DNA of 64,000 bases from Annona cherimola. Its lineage: Eukaryota > Streptophyta > Magnoliopsida > Magnoliales > Annonaceae. A program made the translations under genes and the position numbers. Below are positions 24,005 to 36,682 of the stretch, in pieces. Positions within the stretch are counted from its first letter, which is position 1; each line of letters opens with the position of its first letter. The notes under the pieces were generated by a model that was not told the DNA's origin, made no database searches, and worked only from the letters and a program-made list of their open reading frames with translations. The DNA is taken from the NCBI GenBank assembly GCA_030490835.1, contig CM059977.1, positions 18,829,335 to 18,893,334 on the forward strand, read 5' to 3'.

Positions 24005-27000
24005 ATGGCCACTTCTGCTGTCTTCATGCATAGCAGTAGTCTCCCACGCTCGGATTTCACGCAGGAGTATTCGTTACGGAAGCTCATGAGAACCACAACC
24101 AACAATTCTGCTGCTCGCAAGAGCTCTTTCAAGGTTTCAATTCGTATATGCACTCTTTCCTCCATTTCATCTCATCTTCTTTAAGAGCAGCAAAACACAT
24201 ATCGTTTTGAAAGGGGACAACCTTTTTTCGGTTGCATTATAATAAAATTTTTAAATACAGCAATTAATTTGGCTCATGTAATATGGATTTCGCAGTTTCT
24301 ATGTCATCTTACTGCAAATAAATATATACATCAAACAACTGGCTAGATATGGCTGTTGCATATAAACACATATAAATATTTTTTAAAATTTTACGACATA
24401 TTATATTACATGAAAGCAAAATTATATTATAAGCACGATATCTATTCAGCTACAAATACCATTAAGAGTTGGTTGTAAATGTTTTTAAGGGTGTGTTTTG
24501 GTTGAACACAAAAACTGTCAACCAAAACTTTTCAATTTAAAACTTTTTACTCTTTATAACTACTCTATTTTTTAATTATTTTTCACGTTTTCCTATATAA
24601 ATCATCCTACTTTTCAATTATTTTTATACAACTAACCTATCTATTTTAATTTTATTTTTTTTACACCTCATCATTACTTCTATCATATTACATTATTTTT
24701 TATCAATTTGACGATTGTTACCCTGAGAACTTTTTATCAAAAAGTTTTATTTCCAACCAAACACACCCTAAGTTGATTACATTTACATTATCTTTGCAGC
24801 AAAAACGAGGTTATTCAGCCAACCTTTAATAATAGTTGCAGTCCTAGTAGAAATGTACTAATGCGGCCAATTTTATTTTTGTCAAAATATATGGATGTGT
24901 TTATGAAATAATAAAACTTTTGATTAAAAATCTTTTCTGTAAAGAGTTTTGAAATGTGAGAAAATGATATGATATGGGTAATTATGATAAGCAAAAAAAA
25001 ATAAAGTTAAAATAGACAGGTTAGATATGTTAATAATTGTGTAGAAATTATTAAAAAGTAAGATAATTATATAATAAAAAATGAAGAAATAATTAAAAAA
25101 ATATGATATTAATGAAAAATGAAAAATTTTTGTTTAAAAAATTTTATGGATTACCTGACGCTCCCGTAGTAGCATATCTTTTCACTTTTGTAAATTGGAA
25201 TCGACATGACGCGAACAGGAATGATACAGCAGTATATTCATGCGGGGGTGATTATTCGGATCGGTGTTTTTTTATGTTTTGCAGTTTTACGTCGCTGCTT
25301 GCGCCAAGGACAGGGGTTCGTACAGCGCTAGCGCGGTCTCGATAGATGAAAATGGGCCAGCTGAAAGTCATCTTCAAAACAGTGTAGCACTGAATTTTTC
25401 AGGAGAGAAGCCGGAAACTCCAATCCTCGACACCATCAACTACCCCATTCATATGAAGAATCTAAACGCTAAGGTGATTATCGAAAAAACCTCTAATTAA
25501 AGAATTCGGTTCCATCAAGACTTTAATTTTTAATAATTTTGGCTTTTATTCCTCACTAAAATAATAATAATATTCATCTCGGTTCAGGAGCTGGCAACGT
25601 TGGCCAACGAGCTCCGCGAAGAGATCGTCTACACGGTGTCAAAGATTGGTGGTCATCTGAGCGCGAGCCTGGGAGTGGCAGAGCTGACGGTGGCGTTGCA
25701 CCACGTGTTCGACACGCCCGAGGACAAGATCGTTTGGGACGTGGGTCACCAGGTAATTTGAGAGAATAATAATAATAATAATAGAAAAAACCTCGGAAAG
25801 CCCATTGAAGAGACGATCACGTGTTATACTTATAATTTTTTATTTATTTATTTTTTATATCATATACTTACAACTTACAAGTAATAACAGTGCTAACAGC
25901 CAAAAAAAAACAAGTCACGTGCTCTTAAGTGACCCCGACGGCTGCGCGCATTGGATTTTTCCTTCTTCTTTCTTTCTTCTGCTAATGATATGTTTTGTTT
26001 TCCGGCAGGCCTATGCGCATAAGATACTGACTGGAAGGAGGTCGAGGATGCACACGATCCGGCAGACGTCTGGGCTGGCAGGCTTCCCAAAGAGAGATGA
26101 GAGCAAGCACGACGCTTTCGGGGTCGGCCACAGCTCCACCAGCATCTCAGCTGGTCTAGGTACGAATTTAGGGGGAAATTTTCAATTCACAGTGGACGCC
26201 TTTTGATATGATTTTAACTTTGAATTATGCCCTATTATTTTCTAGGACGCATAATTTTGTTAGTCTGGAGCTGTTGTTAGATCGGCTAATTTACGTGTTT
26301 TTATTGTTTGATTTTTTCAGGAGAATATTAGCCAAAGTATATCCTATACTAATTTATAACTTCTTCTTCTTTTTTTGTTTTTTCTTGCAAATGTTAGCCA
26401 AAACGTATTTGATTTACGCAACAAAATTTTTAATTTTTAAATATATGCATATTTTTTAATTTCAAAAGTCAACAATTTTCAAAGTAAAATGATTTAAATG
26501 TCTTAAAAAACCTGTTGATTTTTTAAATTCATGATATATATATTGATATCTAAGTAATAAAAAAATTATAATATATTTGGACCAACGTTTTCATGAAATT
26601 TTTTGTAAAAATATAAGTTAGACCAAGCTACAAGATTTCCTATTAGCCTAATTCTTTCAATAATTTTTTACATATTTATGTATAACTATTTTATTCTTTT
26701 TACTATTAATTATTTTGGTTATTATGTCATATCACGCTCTCTGTTTCTTACAAATTTTTCTTTATTTTTAACTTCTCGGTAAATATATTCTTTATTTCAT
26801 CACGGAATATGATTCAATTAGCTCAAGCTAGTAAGAACTCTGATTCAATTAGCTCAAGCTAGCAAGAACTCTTATTAGTTTGGTCATAGGTGTATTTTTA
26901 ATTTTTTTTTGTGGAATTATAAGAATAACTGCATTTAATTCACTTGTCATCTTTTATAATTTTTGAACATGTGTATATATTTTTTAAATCTTTAAAATAA

Positions 27001-29350
27001 ACAATTTTGGTTTTTGAAACATTCAAATTTTGTAAATTTTTTAGTATTTGAATTAAAAACATTTTAGCAAATCTTCCGCAAAGAAATTTAAAAAAAAAAA
27101 AAAATTGTGCGCCCGGACTAACAGAATGAGAGTCCTTTCGTCATGTGGTTCCACCTCCTCCGCGCCCCCCACGACACACCCCCAACCAAAAATCCCATTA
27201 AGCACTTGCTCATTACGGAGCGTTTTTGGTTTCATCAGGAATGGCTGTTGGGCGGGACTTGCTGAGGAAGAACAATCACGTGATCGCTGTGATCGGTGAC
27301 GGCGCGATGACAGCGGGGCAGGCATATGAGGCCATGAACAACGCCGGCTATCTCGATTCGAATCTCATCATCGTCTTGAACGACAACAAGCAGGTTTCGC
27401 TGCCGACTGCCACCTTAGATGGCCCGGCTCCGCCCGTAGGGGCTCTCAGCAAAGCCCTCACAAAGATTCAATCCAGCAGAAAAGTCCGCAAACTCCGAGA
27501 AGCCGCCAAGGTAATAATAGTCTCAGTCGGATTTATATGGAACAATGCTTTTGAAATTTTGGAAAGGTGAGATAATCGAAGCATGCGTGCATGCATACAG
27601 GAGATTACAAAATCCATTGGAGGAAAGACCCATGAAATTGCAGCGAAGGTGGATGAGTATGCACGGGGATTGATGAGTGCTCCGGGGGCTACCCTGTTCG
27701 AAGAGCTGGGCCTCTATTACATCGGACCCGTGGATGGGCACAACGTGGAAGAGTTGGTGCACATCTTCGAGAAGGTGAAGGAAAACCCCGCGACGGGCCC
27801 AGTTCTCATACACGTCATCACAGAAAAGGGGAAGGGCTACCCACCCGCGGAAGTCGCTGCTGATAAGATGCATGGTGAGTAAAAAAATAAAAACAAAAGT
27901 CGTGAAATGGCTTGGCGATTGCTGAATGAGGCTAAAAACAGCCAACGGGTAATTTCGGATGTGTCTATATATGCAGTAAAATGTAGTCTTGTCTGTTAAA
28001 CATCCACCCAACCAAATTGACAGGTGTGGTCAAGTTCGACCCGAAAACGGGCAAGCAAATGAAGACCAAAGCACCCACGCTTTCCTACACTCAGTACTTC
28101 GCCGAGTCTCTGATTGCGGAAGCCAGGCAAGACGATAAAGTCGTAGCCGTCCATGCGGCGATGGGGGGCGGAACAGGCCTTAATCTGTTCCAGAAACATT
28201 TTCCTGATCGGTGCTTCGATGTCGGGATCGCGGAGCAGCATGCTGTGACATTCGCAGCCGGGCTCGCCTCCGAAGGACTCAAGCCTTTCTGCGCCATCTA
28301 CTCTTCTTTCCTACAGCGAGGCTATGATCAGGTGATTGTTCGGTTCTCGAAAAGCACCAATTGATTGTTGAACATGGCATCAATTAATTAATTAAATTAA
28401 ACGCGATGATTCTTGGTTTTTCAGGTAGTTCACGATGTGGATCTTCAGAAGCTGCCCGTGCGGTTCGCCATGGACCGTGCTGGCCTGGTTGGAGCGGACG
28501 GCCCTACTCATTGCGGGGCCTTCGATATTGCTTATATGGCGTGCTTGCCGAACATGGTAGTCATGGGGCCGTCGGACGAAGCAGAGCTCATGCACATGGT
28601 CGCCACTGCTGCAGCAATCGATGATCGACCTAGCTGCTTCCGGTATCCCCGAGGAAATGGGATCGGCGCCGTTCTCCCACCCGACAACAAGGGAACGCCG
28701 CTTGAGGTAACTGCATGCTCTACTCTCTCTCATCTCATCTCTATGAAATCTCTGTTCCCACCCCTCCACCACTCCATGCATGATTTGATGTTCGTGTTCT
28801 TGAAGCAGATCGGGAAAGGAAGGGTGCTGACCGAAGGGAGCAGAGTGGCCATTTTGGGCTTCGGATCTATAGTGCAGAACTGCATAATCGCGGAGCGGAT
28901 GCTGAGGGAGTTGGGCATTTCCGCAACGGTCGCCGACGCCCGTTTCTGCAAGCCGTTGGATGGCGAACTGATCAGGAGTCTGGCCCACGAGCACGAGCTG
29001 CTCCTCACCGTCGAAGAAGCATCGATTGGAGGGTTTGGATCGCATGTCTCTCATTTCTTGGCCTTGAATGGGCTCCTAGATGGGAAAGTCAAGGTAGTCA
29101 TTTACCACATTTTTGGAGTGCTATTGCAATTGCATCATCACCATCATCATCAGATTGCATCATTCCAACCCCTTTAACGGGCTGTGCTTTCGTTCTGCAG
29201 TGGAGGCCGATGACGCTACCAGACCGCTACATCGACCACGGAGCACCCAAGGACCAGATTGAAGAGGCCGGACTCACAGCGAGGCACATTGCTGGCACCG
29301 TTTTGGCAATGCTGGGAGAAAACAAAGAGGCCCTCAATATACTAACCTGA
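24005..29350 (+). CDS. DXS2: 1-deoxy-D-xylulose-5-phosphate synthase, class II
   Basis: The enzyme condenses pyruvate and glyceraldehyde 3-phosphate to DXP using thiamine diphosphate, the first step of the plastid MEP isoprenoid pathway. Ten exons with GT-AG borders join in frame: 24005-24133, 25285-25473, 25588-25752, 26009-26159, 27239-27510, 27601-27874, 28024-28331, 28425-28706, 28809-29093, 29201-29350. Together they encode 734 residues. Residues 1 to about 60, Ser/Thr/Arg-rich, look like a chloroplast transit peptide. The ThDP motif is [12 protein letters not shown] at 231 with NDN at 259-261. The acid in [12 protein letters not shown] (Glu464) is the expected cofactor-activating glutamate. 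[28 protein letters not shown] and [15 protein letters not shown] are class-II-type. Class II members are usually inducible and tied to specialised terpenoids; that role is inferred. No break is seen. Introns 1 and 4 exceed 1 kb. Confidence 0.95.
24489..24768. mobile_element. Tourist-like MITE, family A copy 3, in DXS intron 1
   Basis: It starts GGGTGTGTTTTGG and ends CCAAACACACCC. The 3-bp duplication TAA flanks it at 24486-24488 and 24769-24771. It is inverted relative to copies 1 and 2. It sits wholly inside the first DXS intron and leaves the splice sites untouched. Confidence 0.88.
24894..25150. mobile_element. Decayed family A MITE in DXS intron 1
   Basis: The order of motifs matches intact copies (GGATGTGTTTATG, AAACTTTTGATTAAAAA, AATGATATGATATGGGTAAT). 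The right terminus is missing and no target duplication remains. Confidence 0.6.
26160..27238. other. DXS intron 4, AT-rich with old repeat debris
   Basis: This 1.08-kb intron is non-coding. It holds a 32-bp two-copy tandem repeat (TGATTCAATTAGCTCAAGCT at about 26811-26873) and a possible family A fragment near 26640-26790. A poly(A) run lies at about 27092-27106. Confidence 0.6.
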
Positions 29351-29718
29351 ATCAGTACAATCGACCGGATCTAATGCTCAATCCCCTCTTCTGAATTAGA
29401 ATCAAACGAGAGAGAGCCTCCTGTACAAGAACACCTTTGTCGAATGCATGCCTCAGTCGACTGATGATATATCTCCTCATGAATTCAATCAGAAGAGGGG
29501 AGTGATTCCCTCCAACGGTTTGCATAGAATGGTTGCTCCAAATGATGGTCTTTTTCTTTTCTTTTTTTTCCATCTAAACCATGAAAAGTATTTAAAAATA
29601 TATGTATATATTTACAATGATAAAAATCAGTTTTAATTGGGTACTTGTGTGCTATAAATATTTAGCACCATTTGAGAGTGACCTTCAAAATATTGAATTG
29701 TTGTCGTCATGACTAAAT

Positions 29719-29761
29719 ATATTTAAATGATGGATTATCAAAAAACATATTTAAATCATGG
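29719..29761. mobile_element. Tail-only retro-insertion, ATTATCA(n)
   Basis: ATATTTAAATGATGG (29719-29733) and ATATTTAAATCATGG (29747-29761) are direct copies with one mismatch. Between them is the 13-bp ATTATCAAAAAAC. The structure is that of a minimal endonuclease-primed insertion. Confidence 0.55.
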
Positions 29762-30157
29762 TTTAGATCTAATATAAGAGAAATAGAAAGCAGGAAAAAG
29801 AAAAGGGAAAAAACAACTATTTTGTATAAACTATTCCTTGCAAACATTTGCAGAGAATTGCCATGAGCATGTAGACCAGTATTGAACATGGCCAACTACC
29901 TCCCTTCTTATTATTTTGCATGCATGTATCTGTACTTATCTGCAGTGTAAAAATACAAGAACCTGTAATGAAGCATTTCATGCAAGTCGAAGTATGTGGC
30001 ACATGCACTCTTGAATAAAATTTGAAGTCTTTACAATTTGCAAATATATGGTCAAATTTATGTTAAGATGCTGGGTACTAAGAATTGGATACTTGAGGCC
30101 TATTTGGGCCTGCTTATTCTGTGTGAAAAGCGTGGAAATCCTTCGGTTTTTGAACTC

Positions 30158-30202
30158 ATTTGGCGAAGCTTTTTTTTTTTTTTTTTGATATTTGGCGAAG
30201 CT
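30158..30202. mobile_element. Tail-only retro-insertion, minus ATCA(16)
   Basis: ATTTGGCGAAGCT occurs at 30158-30170 and 30190-30202 without mismatch. The 19-bp insert is sixteen T's followed by GAT, which reads ATC plus poly(A) on the minus strand. Confidence 0.65.
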
Positions 30203-33200
30203 AATTAGCCGACATATTTGCGTTAACAAATCCTAATAAGTAGGAATTCTTAAGCTAAGAATCGACGCTTTTTAGATAACATGCAATTTACCGTATTTAT
30301 AACAAAGGGCCAAACAAGTCCTTGTTACTTCAAATAATATTAGCGATTCCATAATTTGTATTAGGTGTGTACGATGCAAGTGGGTAGTGGATTTAATCCA
30401 ACTCATTTTAAATCATTTTTGAGTAAGTTGTGTGGTTCTAATTTCAAGTCCAGTTTCCCACTGCAAATTATGAAAATGTAATGATTTTATATTTATCCAA
30501 ACCATGAAGCATGAATGCTCCATGTTTACCCTTAATTTTTAATTTTAAAATATATTTTTAAATCTAAATTATTTTATTCATGTGTATTTATTTATGATTT
30601 CAAAAATTACATGTACTTTGACTTTTATAAACTATATTTATGCTACTCGTTTTGCAAAAAATTAAATATATATATATTTATTTATTTATTTTCAAAATAT
30701 GTTATTCGTTACAAGATATAAATTCAATGAAAATTATTTTTGATAGCATAATGAACAAGATACATTAAATATAATAAATGATTTATATTTAAATATATTT
30801 TTGAATTTAAAAAACTAAGACATCATTAGGAAAGTGGAACATTATAACTGTCTTATCTTTGAATCGTTTGCTCTTTTTTTAATTTTATTTCCTTTGCCAC
30901 TAATCATTTTTCTATTTATTTCAAAAAATTTCTCAACCGAAATTTCGTCTATTTTTTCTCACTTTCCAAAAGCTACCTAAAAATAAGCACGCAGCCTCGA
31001 TCCCTACTCAATGTGAGCATTGAATCCTTACCAATCGTGAAGCTGGTGAGTAACGTGAGATGACCGCATGTTGTACGCAAATCGGCTCTTGGTCTGGAGT
31101 AGAACCCCTATTGTAAAATCGAATCACACTGGCCCCTTAGCTTTTGTTCCCTCAATCGAACCTTTCAAAACCGGTTTGACCAGCAGTTCAACGACTTATA
31201 GATTGTCCACTTTGACAGGTTCGTCCGGAGAAATATATATTTCTGTCATAAAAAATCTCAGTTTTTTGGTCCGTCCCTATTTCCTCCTTGCGAGTGCGAT
31301 TCTGTATCAGCGAATGCAATAATGTCCCTCATCTTCTTCAAAAATCTATGTCCCATCATCGTCAATAGACTCATCCTTCTTCGCAGATACCATCCCTCCA
31401 GCTCTCCCCCTCTAATTCTTTTCCCGCACCCCTCTCTCTTGCTTTTTTCTTTCTCCCTTAACGGAAATCACGTGGAGGCCAATCTTTAGAATTTTTTATT
31501 ACTTAGTTTTTAGTTGGATAAATCATGTGAATTTTATTGCCTTCGGCAATCCATGTCTACGGACTTCTTTTTGGTGATTTGAGTTCGTTCACAAACGCTT
31601 GCAAAAATTTTACCATGCCAATTACAATCTCTAAGTGTGAGTTTGGTGATGTGGGTAGGAAGAAAAGTAGGAAAACTAAAATAAAATATTTTTAAAAAGT
31701 GTAAAAGTAATATGATATAATATAGATAAAGTGAAAATAAATAAAGCGATCGTGTGAAAATAATTAGAATATATAAATAAAAATAAAAATAAGTAGACAG
31801 TTAAGTAGTTAAGTGCAAATATCCTTCATCAAAAAAAGCGCAGGCATCCTATTTTTACCCATTTTATACCTTTTTACCCCTTTTATATTCATTTTCATGT
31901 CAATTTTATTTCATTTTTAGGCCATCTGAACTTAAGCCCAATTTTGGCCACTACATTTGTAGTATTTGAAAATTATATTTACAATTCTTATTATTGACCC
32001 AATTCTTATAAAACAATATCACATGGAATTTAATAGTTCAGATTGCTCAAATAAGTCTACACGTGTATAAATACAAAGACAGCGCTAAAGCATCAAAACT
32101 AGACTTTATCTCCCTTCATCAGCAACAGCTACCATAGGTAGATTTATTTCCAATAATCTCCCTAATCTACACTAGACATTTTCACCTAAATCATACTAAT
32201 AATAAAAAATCCTATTCTAGTAGTCACACATGCCAAAGCTCTATACAAAAGTAACTTAGTTGCTAAGCCATCAAGCAATTATAGAGCATTGCTTTATCCA
32301 AGCTTTGACTCCTAATTAATAGATAATCAATAAATTCAAGACAAACTTTTGAACAACCAACACATTAAAGATCCCCCACTATTAGCTAATGAGAAGAGTA
32401 ACATGGACAGCCACCTCAACATCATAAACTTTATAAATAGAGCTCTCTTTCGGTAATAAATTCAAGGCTTATAATAAGAGAAGACGTTGAAAAGTGAGTG
32501 AAAGAAAACTTAAAGAAGAAAATGTTGGTGTTATTTCTAGCTGTATCTGGCCTCTTCCCCTTCTAAGTTATGCTCAAACTCCCCTCTCCATCCAATTATC
32601 CAGTTATAGTTCTTTTATTTTTTATTTTCTGTCATCAACTTTTAACTTTTTATATTTCTATTTATTTTCTAATAGCATGAGGATGATAGTTTAACTAGTA
32701 GTAGCCCAATAAAGATATCTAAGATTTTAATCTAGGATTCAAATCCAAAATCTCTATGAACAATGCATCATTCAATCAATACAATTATTGAATCTTAATC
32801 CACTCATAAGGATTAATGGTAACTCTCTCTTTTTCATTATTTTTATATTTATTAGTCTTAATGGTACTTGCATTAATCTTTTTTTATTACACCAACTCCA
32901 CTGCAATACATAATACTTTTTTATTTTTAGTTTAAGTTGAAAAAATTTCAGTGCTATTAGCATAAATAGGGTGCTATGTTAGTATACCAAATCATTTTTG
33001 TAAAAAAAATCTTTTGATAATGGGGGAAAAGGGTAACTATGGTTAACACCCATGTGATCTGCCATGGGATCACCCCGTAATTTTTTTTTTCAAATTTGTT
33101 TTAAATACTCCCAAACATAGCTTATATTACTAATTAACAAGTCATTCGACCATTTTTCAAGATTGGATCATGCTTATTAGATGATTGGATCATGCTTATT

Positions 33201-33239
33201 AGACCCTTCTTCAAAATTGGATCATTGGTACTCCTCTGT

Positions 33240-33662
33240 TTTTAAAATAGTTCAAAAAGTATAATTTACAAATATACCTACTTCGTTTAACTATAATTGC
33301 AAATATATTCATATAATTTTAAAAATCACAAATAATTCTCACATAATTTGACCATAATTGCAAATATATTTACACTGTTATGACATTGTTACTGCATCGT
33401 GATAGCATTGGTATATTTGCAAAGATACATCAACTACATAAGTATTTTGTATTTTTACAAAATTAAATATACTCACTTATTTTTTGAAATTTGCATATTT
33501 TTACAAATATACTAATACGATAACAGTGTAGTAATAATACTATAACAATGTCAATATATTTGCAATTATGGCCAATGAGAAATTATTTGCAATTTTGAAA
33601 ACTATACAACTATATTTAAAATTATAGTAAAATTAAGTGAACTTATTTACAAATCATCCTTA
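33240..33662. mobile_element. Foldback MITE, family E copy 2
   Basis: The inverted arms contain AACTATAATTGCAAATATATT and, at the other end, AATTATAGTAAAATTAAG. The centre has imperfect palindromes around GACATTGTTACTGC. It has the same organisation as the element at 10387. The ends are approximate. Confidence 0.6.
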
Positions 33663-34159
33663 AAAAGGGGCATTTTTATCATCGTATGAGTCTTCATCAC
33701 GGTTTCTCATGGCTGACGAATATGCAATTGTAGGAAGAACCTGATTAGCCAATAAAAAAACATTTTCCTAGAAACAAATAATTCATACCAAAAACCAGCA
33801 TTCTGATGCTCGGTGTGATGCAAGCAGCAGATTCATGGATATCACATTACACCGTCTGCAGGGTCGGAAATTTTTACGAAATATCAGAAACCACTAAAAT
33901 TAACAACAATGTCTCACTTGATCAATATCTGCCTTTCCACATCTAGATATAAATTTATAATCTAAAATTCATGGACGGCATCCAACTTGGAAGACATGGC
34001 AGAAATGTGACGGACAGCACAGTTTCCATCGCGGTTGTGCAAAACGAACTCTCTTGCCCCACCCTGCCCCCCTCAACCCCCCAACCAAAAAAAGGCCAGC
34101 GGCTCTTGGCTTCACGTGGGACCCGCGTCGATAATGCACGAAAAAAACCATGTCTGAGT
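33663..34159. other. Upstream region of the CONSTANS-like gene
   Basis: No gene is recognised. It should contain the promoter of the gene starting at 34351, but I can point to no specific regulatory site apart from the TATA box downstream. Confidence 0.4.
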
Positions 34160-34350
34160 TATAAATGCATAAAACTTTTTTAAGTGGCTGTGGATGCTCC
34201 ACGTGCCAGCGCGTGAGTCGTCAGCAACCCTATCACCCTCATCCTAGTATCCAAATCGCTCATTTCCCACCAGGAACGCGCAGTCAGCCAGATACAGAGA
34301 GAGAAAAGAGAGGGAGGGAGCGAGAAACGGAGAGAGAGAGTAGCAGAAGC
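34160..34350 (+). promoter_or_regulatory. TATA box and GA-rich leader of the CONSTANS-like gene
   Basis: TATAAATG starts at 34160, about 190 bp before the ATG. A purine-rich GA tract fills about 34296-34345, immediately before the start codon. GA-rich leaders are frequent in plant regulatory genes and can bind BBR/BPC factors; whether that happens here is inferred. Confidence 0.5.
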
Positions 34351-36682
34351 ATGTCTGGGAAAACGTGTGACTCGTGTAAATCGTCCAGGTCGCTCGTTTT
34401 CTGCCGATCCGATTCCGCGACGCTCTGCCTCGCCTGCGACGCTAGGATCCACGGGCCGGGCAGCGGAGCGCCACTGACCTCCCGCCACGCGCGCGTGTGG
34501 ATGTGCGAGGTCTGCGAGCAGGCCCCCGCGTCCGTCACGTGCAAAGCCGACGCTGCAGCCCTCTGCGCCACCTGCGACTCCGACATCCACTCTGCCAATC
34601 CCCTTGCGCGGCGCCACGAGCGCGTCCCCGTCGTCCCTTTCCACGATTTCCCCACCAGATCCGGCGCCGTTGCGGGGCTCTTCAAGGCCTCCGAAGGCGG
34701 AAATGGCGACACGTACTCGGAGGAGAAGGCGGAGGCGACCTCGTGGCTGGGCGAGGAGGGGCAGGAGCTGAAGGCGGTCGACTGTCTGTTTGGGGACGTC
34801 GATCCCTACCTCGATCTCGAATATGCGGCTTCGATGGACGGTGGATTCCGCGGCACGTCGGACAGCGTGGTTCCAGTGCAGGGCAAACCCGTCGCTCCTC
34901 ACCACCTGATGGCTCCGTCCTCGGCCGAGCACTGCATGGAGATTGATTTCTGTCGTCCCAAGCCTTCCTTCACTTACGCGACGCTCAGCCACAGCGTAAG
35001 CAACGTTTCCGTAATCCTGGGTTGGGTTTTGTTGGGGTAGTCTTCTTTTGCTTGTCCTACGACTCTAAGTCGCGGCCATCTATCTCTATCGCATGCACTC
35101 AGCTGATGCGACGAGTAATCCTGACCATTGAAAATCGAACATCCGGAAAAATTTCCCTCTCGCTATCTCTGAGTCTTTTATCTCGATAAAAAGACGGACA
35201 GATGGAATCATACGACTCCCTCTAGTCTCATGACACGGCCAAACAAACTCAGTGGCAGTCGAATGGGCAAAACCCACTGCGAATGACTGGTGCCTGATCT
35301 TGCTGACATGGAGTTGCTTCAATCCATGTCTCGATTGTCCACCTCATCATTGATTTGACATAGTTATCGCTGTAGAGATGGTTATGAAATGATTGATCCA
35401 GACCGTCCATTAGGTTATTTCGGCTGTTAAATGTAGCTCGAAATGTTACGGCTGGCTCAATTATTCCATTGAAGCCATGAAAATAAACCATACAAGTAGA
35501 TTTAAAAAAAAAACAAAAACCATAGAAGTAGATCTCTAGTTCTATTCCTGACCGTGACTGATCTAGGACGCGTGTCAGTAAAGCATGGAATGGACAGCCT
35601 AATTTGTGGGGCATCGATGTGTAGGCTGTAGCTGTCCACGAGAAGGGCAGATATTGGCTATGACTTCCCGGCGTTGCACGTTTTACCAATTATTTCCTCT
35701 TTATTCCCATCAAAAAATATATATATTATTTCCTCTTTATCGGGGAATCCCAACCATCCAGTTGGCAGGATGTTTTGGGCAATTGGCAAAGCTCTTGAAT
35801 TTCCGATTGACCGGTGCAAATTTCAAGGTTAAAAGTCAGAAATAAGAAAAAAGCTTTCAAATTCCTGACCAATGGGGCACAGCTTTGGTGTGATGTTATC
35901 TGTGTTAGCAAGGTTAGAAAAAAAAAACACCATAAATGAGTCTTTAGAAATATTTGATTTTAAATAATGCTTTCAAACTTCAAAGAGGATAATTGCGACC
36001 GGCGGTATTGCGTCATCCATGACATAAACAAAGCGTCCATATTTTTGTCATTGAAATGGAGCGGGGCCCTCCCGCTATTCGAAAACGATTTTTCAAACCT
36101 TGGTTTGTCAGCCAATTAGCTGTAGTAAGTGGGGGTTGACGTCTGCCACCTATGGACAGGAAATTGTTTGTTTTTTGGACCGTTAGGCCTGGATTAGCAT
36201 GCTTACATGTAACATATGTTTAGCTGTCCACGTGTGCCAACCGTCCCACTAGAGTAGAGTATCGGGATTTGAACATGTAACTGAAAACTGAAATACAGGT
36301 ATCATCCTCTTCGCTGGATGTGGGGGTCGTGCCGGATGGGAACAGCAGCGCCATGGCTGACATATCAAATCCGTTCGGATCGAGCATGAAGTTCGGTATC
36401 GAGTATCCTGCTCCTCTGACGCCCACCGTCGCCCAGCAGGCGACTCCGCTGCTGAGCCAAGACAGGGAAGCTCGGGTCCTGAGGTACCGGCAGAAGCGGA
36501 AGAACCGCAAGTTCGAGAAGACCATCCGCTACGCGTCGCGCAAGGCCTACGCGGAGGTACGGCCAAGGATCAAAGGGAGGTTCGCCAAGCGGACGGAAAC
36601 AACGGCGGAGATGGATGGGATTTATGCCGCATCCACGGTCCTGATGGCTGACACGGGGTATGGGGTCGTCCCCACCTTCTGA
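34351..36682 (+). CDS. COL: CONSTANS-like B-box/CCT transcription regulator
   Basis: Two exons (34351-34995 and 36299-36682, GT-AG, phase 0) encode 342 residues. B-box 1 lies at residues 6-46 and B-box 2 at 52-89 (C-x2-C-x8-C-x7-C-x2-C-x4-H-x8-H). The CCT domain occupies about 271-312 ([15 protein letters not shown] through [11 protein letters not shown]). A C-terminal VVPTF resembles the COP1-binding VP motif. [12 protein letters not shown] and [15 protein letters not shown] between the domains match the COL3/COL4/COL5 group. Such proteins bind DNA with NF-Y partners through CCT and act in photoperiod and light signalling. Oddity: in B-box 1 the last two histidines are 11 residues apart instead of 8. 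The intron is 1.3 kb. The start codon is the first ATG of the frame after a GA-rich leader. Its exact role (flowering or light) cannot be decided from sequence. Confidence 0.93.
35486..35533. mobile_element. Tail-only retro-insertion, TTA(10)CA(4)
   Basis: AACCATACAAGTAGAT (35486-35501) and AACCATAGAAGTAGAT (35518-35533) flank a 16-bp A-rich insert. One mismatch separates the copies, consistent with an older event. Confidence 0.6.
35689..35740. mobile_element. Tail-only retro-insertion, CCCATCA(6)(TA)n
   Basis: ATTATTTCCTCTTTAT is perfectly repeated at 35689-35704 and 35725-35740. The 20-bp insert is TCCCATCAAAAAATATATAT. Confidence 0.65.

Larger units (their letters stand above)
29351..33239. 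other. Intergenic between DXS and the CONSTANS-like gene
   Basis: No supported gene. The region contains two tail-only insertions (29734 and 30171), a decayed family A MITE at about 31636-31810, and a 22-bp tandem duplication (TTGGATCATGCTTATTAGA) at about 33163-33205. A C/T-rich patch at 31330-31460 has no recognisable reading frame. Confidence 0.5.
34996..36298 (+). other. CONSTANS-like intron with two tail-only insertions
   Basis: The 1.3-kb intron runs from GTAAGC to ATACAG. It holds two short insertions with duplicated targets (35486-35533 and 35689-35740). Otherwise it has only small, unremarkable open frames. Confidence 0.75.

Noticed and set aside
28392..29054. A 220-codon open frame antisense to DXS exons 8-9
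   Set aside because: It is the complement of GC-rich coding sequence, resembles no protein and crosses the sense intron-exon structure. The sense reading explains the sequence.
34497..34946. Plus-strand 149-codon frame over CONSTANS-like exon 1
   Set aside because: It is the shifted frame of the B-box exon; the correct frame has clear zinc-binding cysteines and histidines.
34180..34992. Long minus-strand frame (about 270 codons) over CONSTANS-like exon 1
   Set aside because: Arg-rich low-information translation that mirrors the third-position GC bias of the real gene on the other strand.
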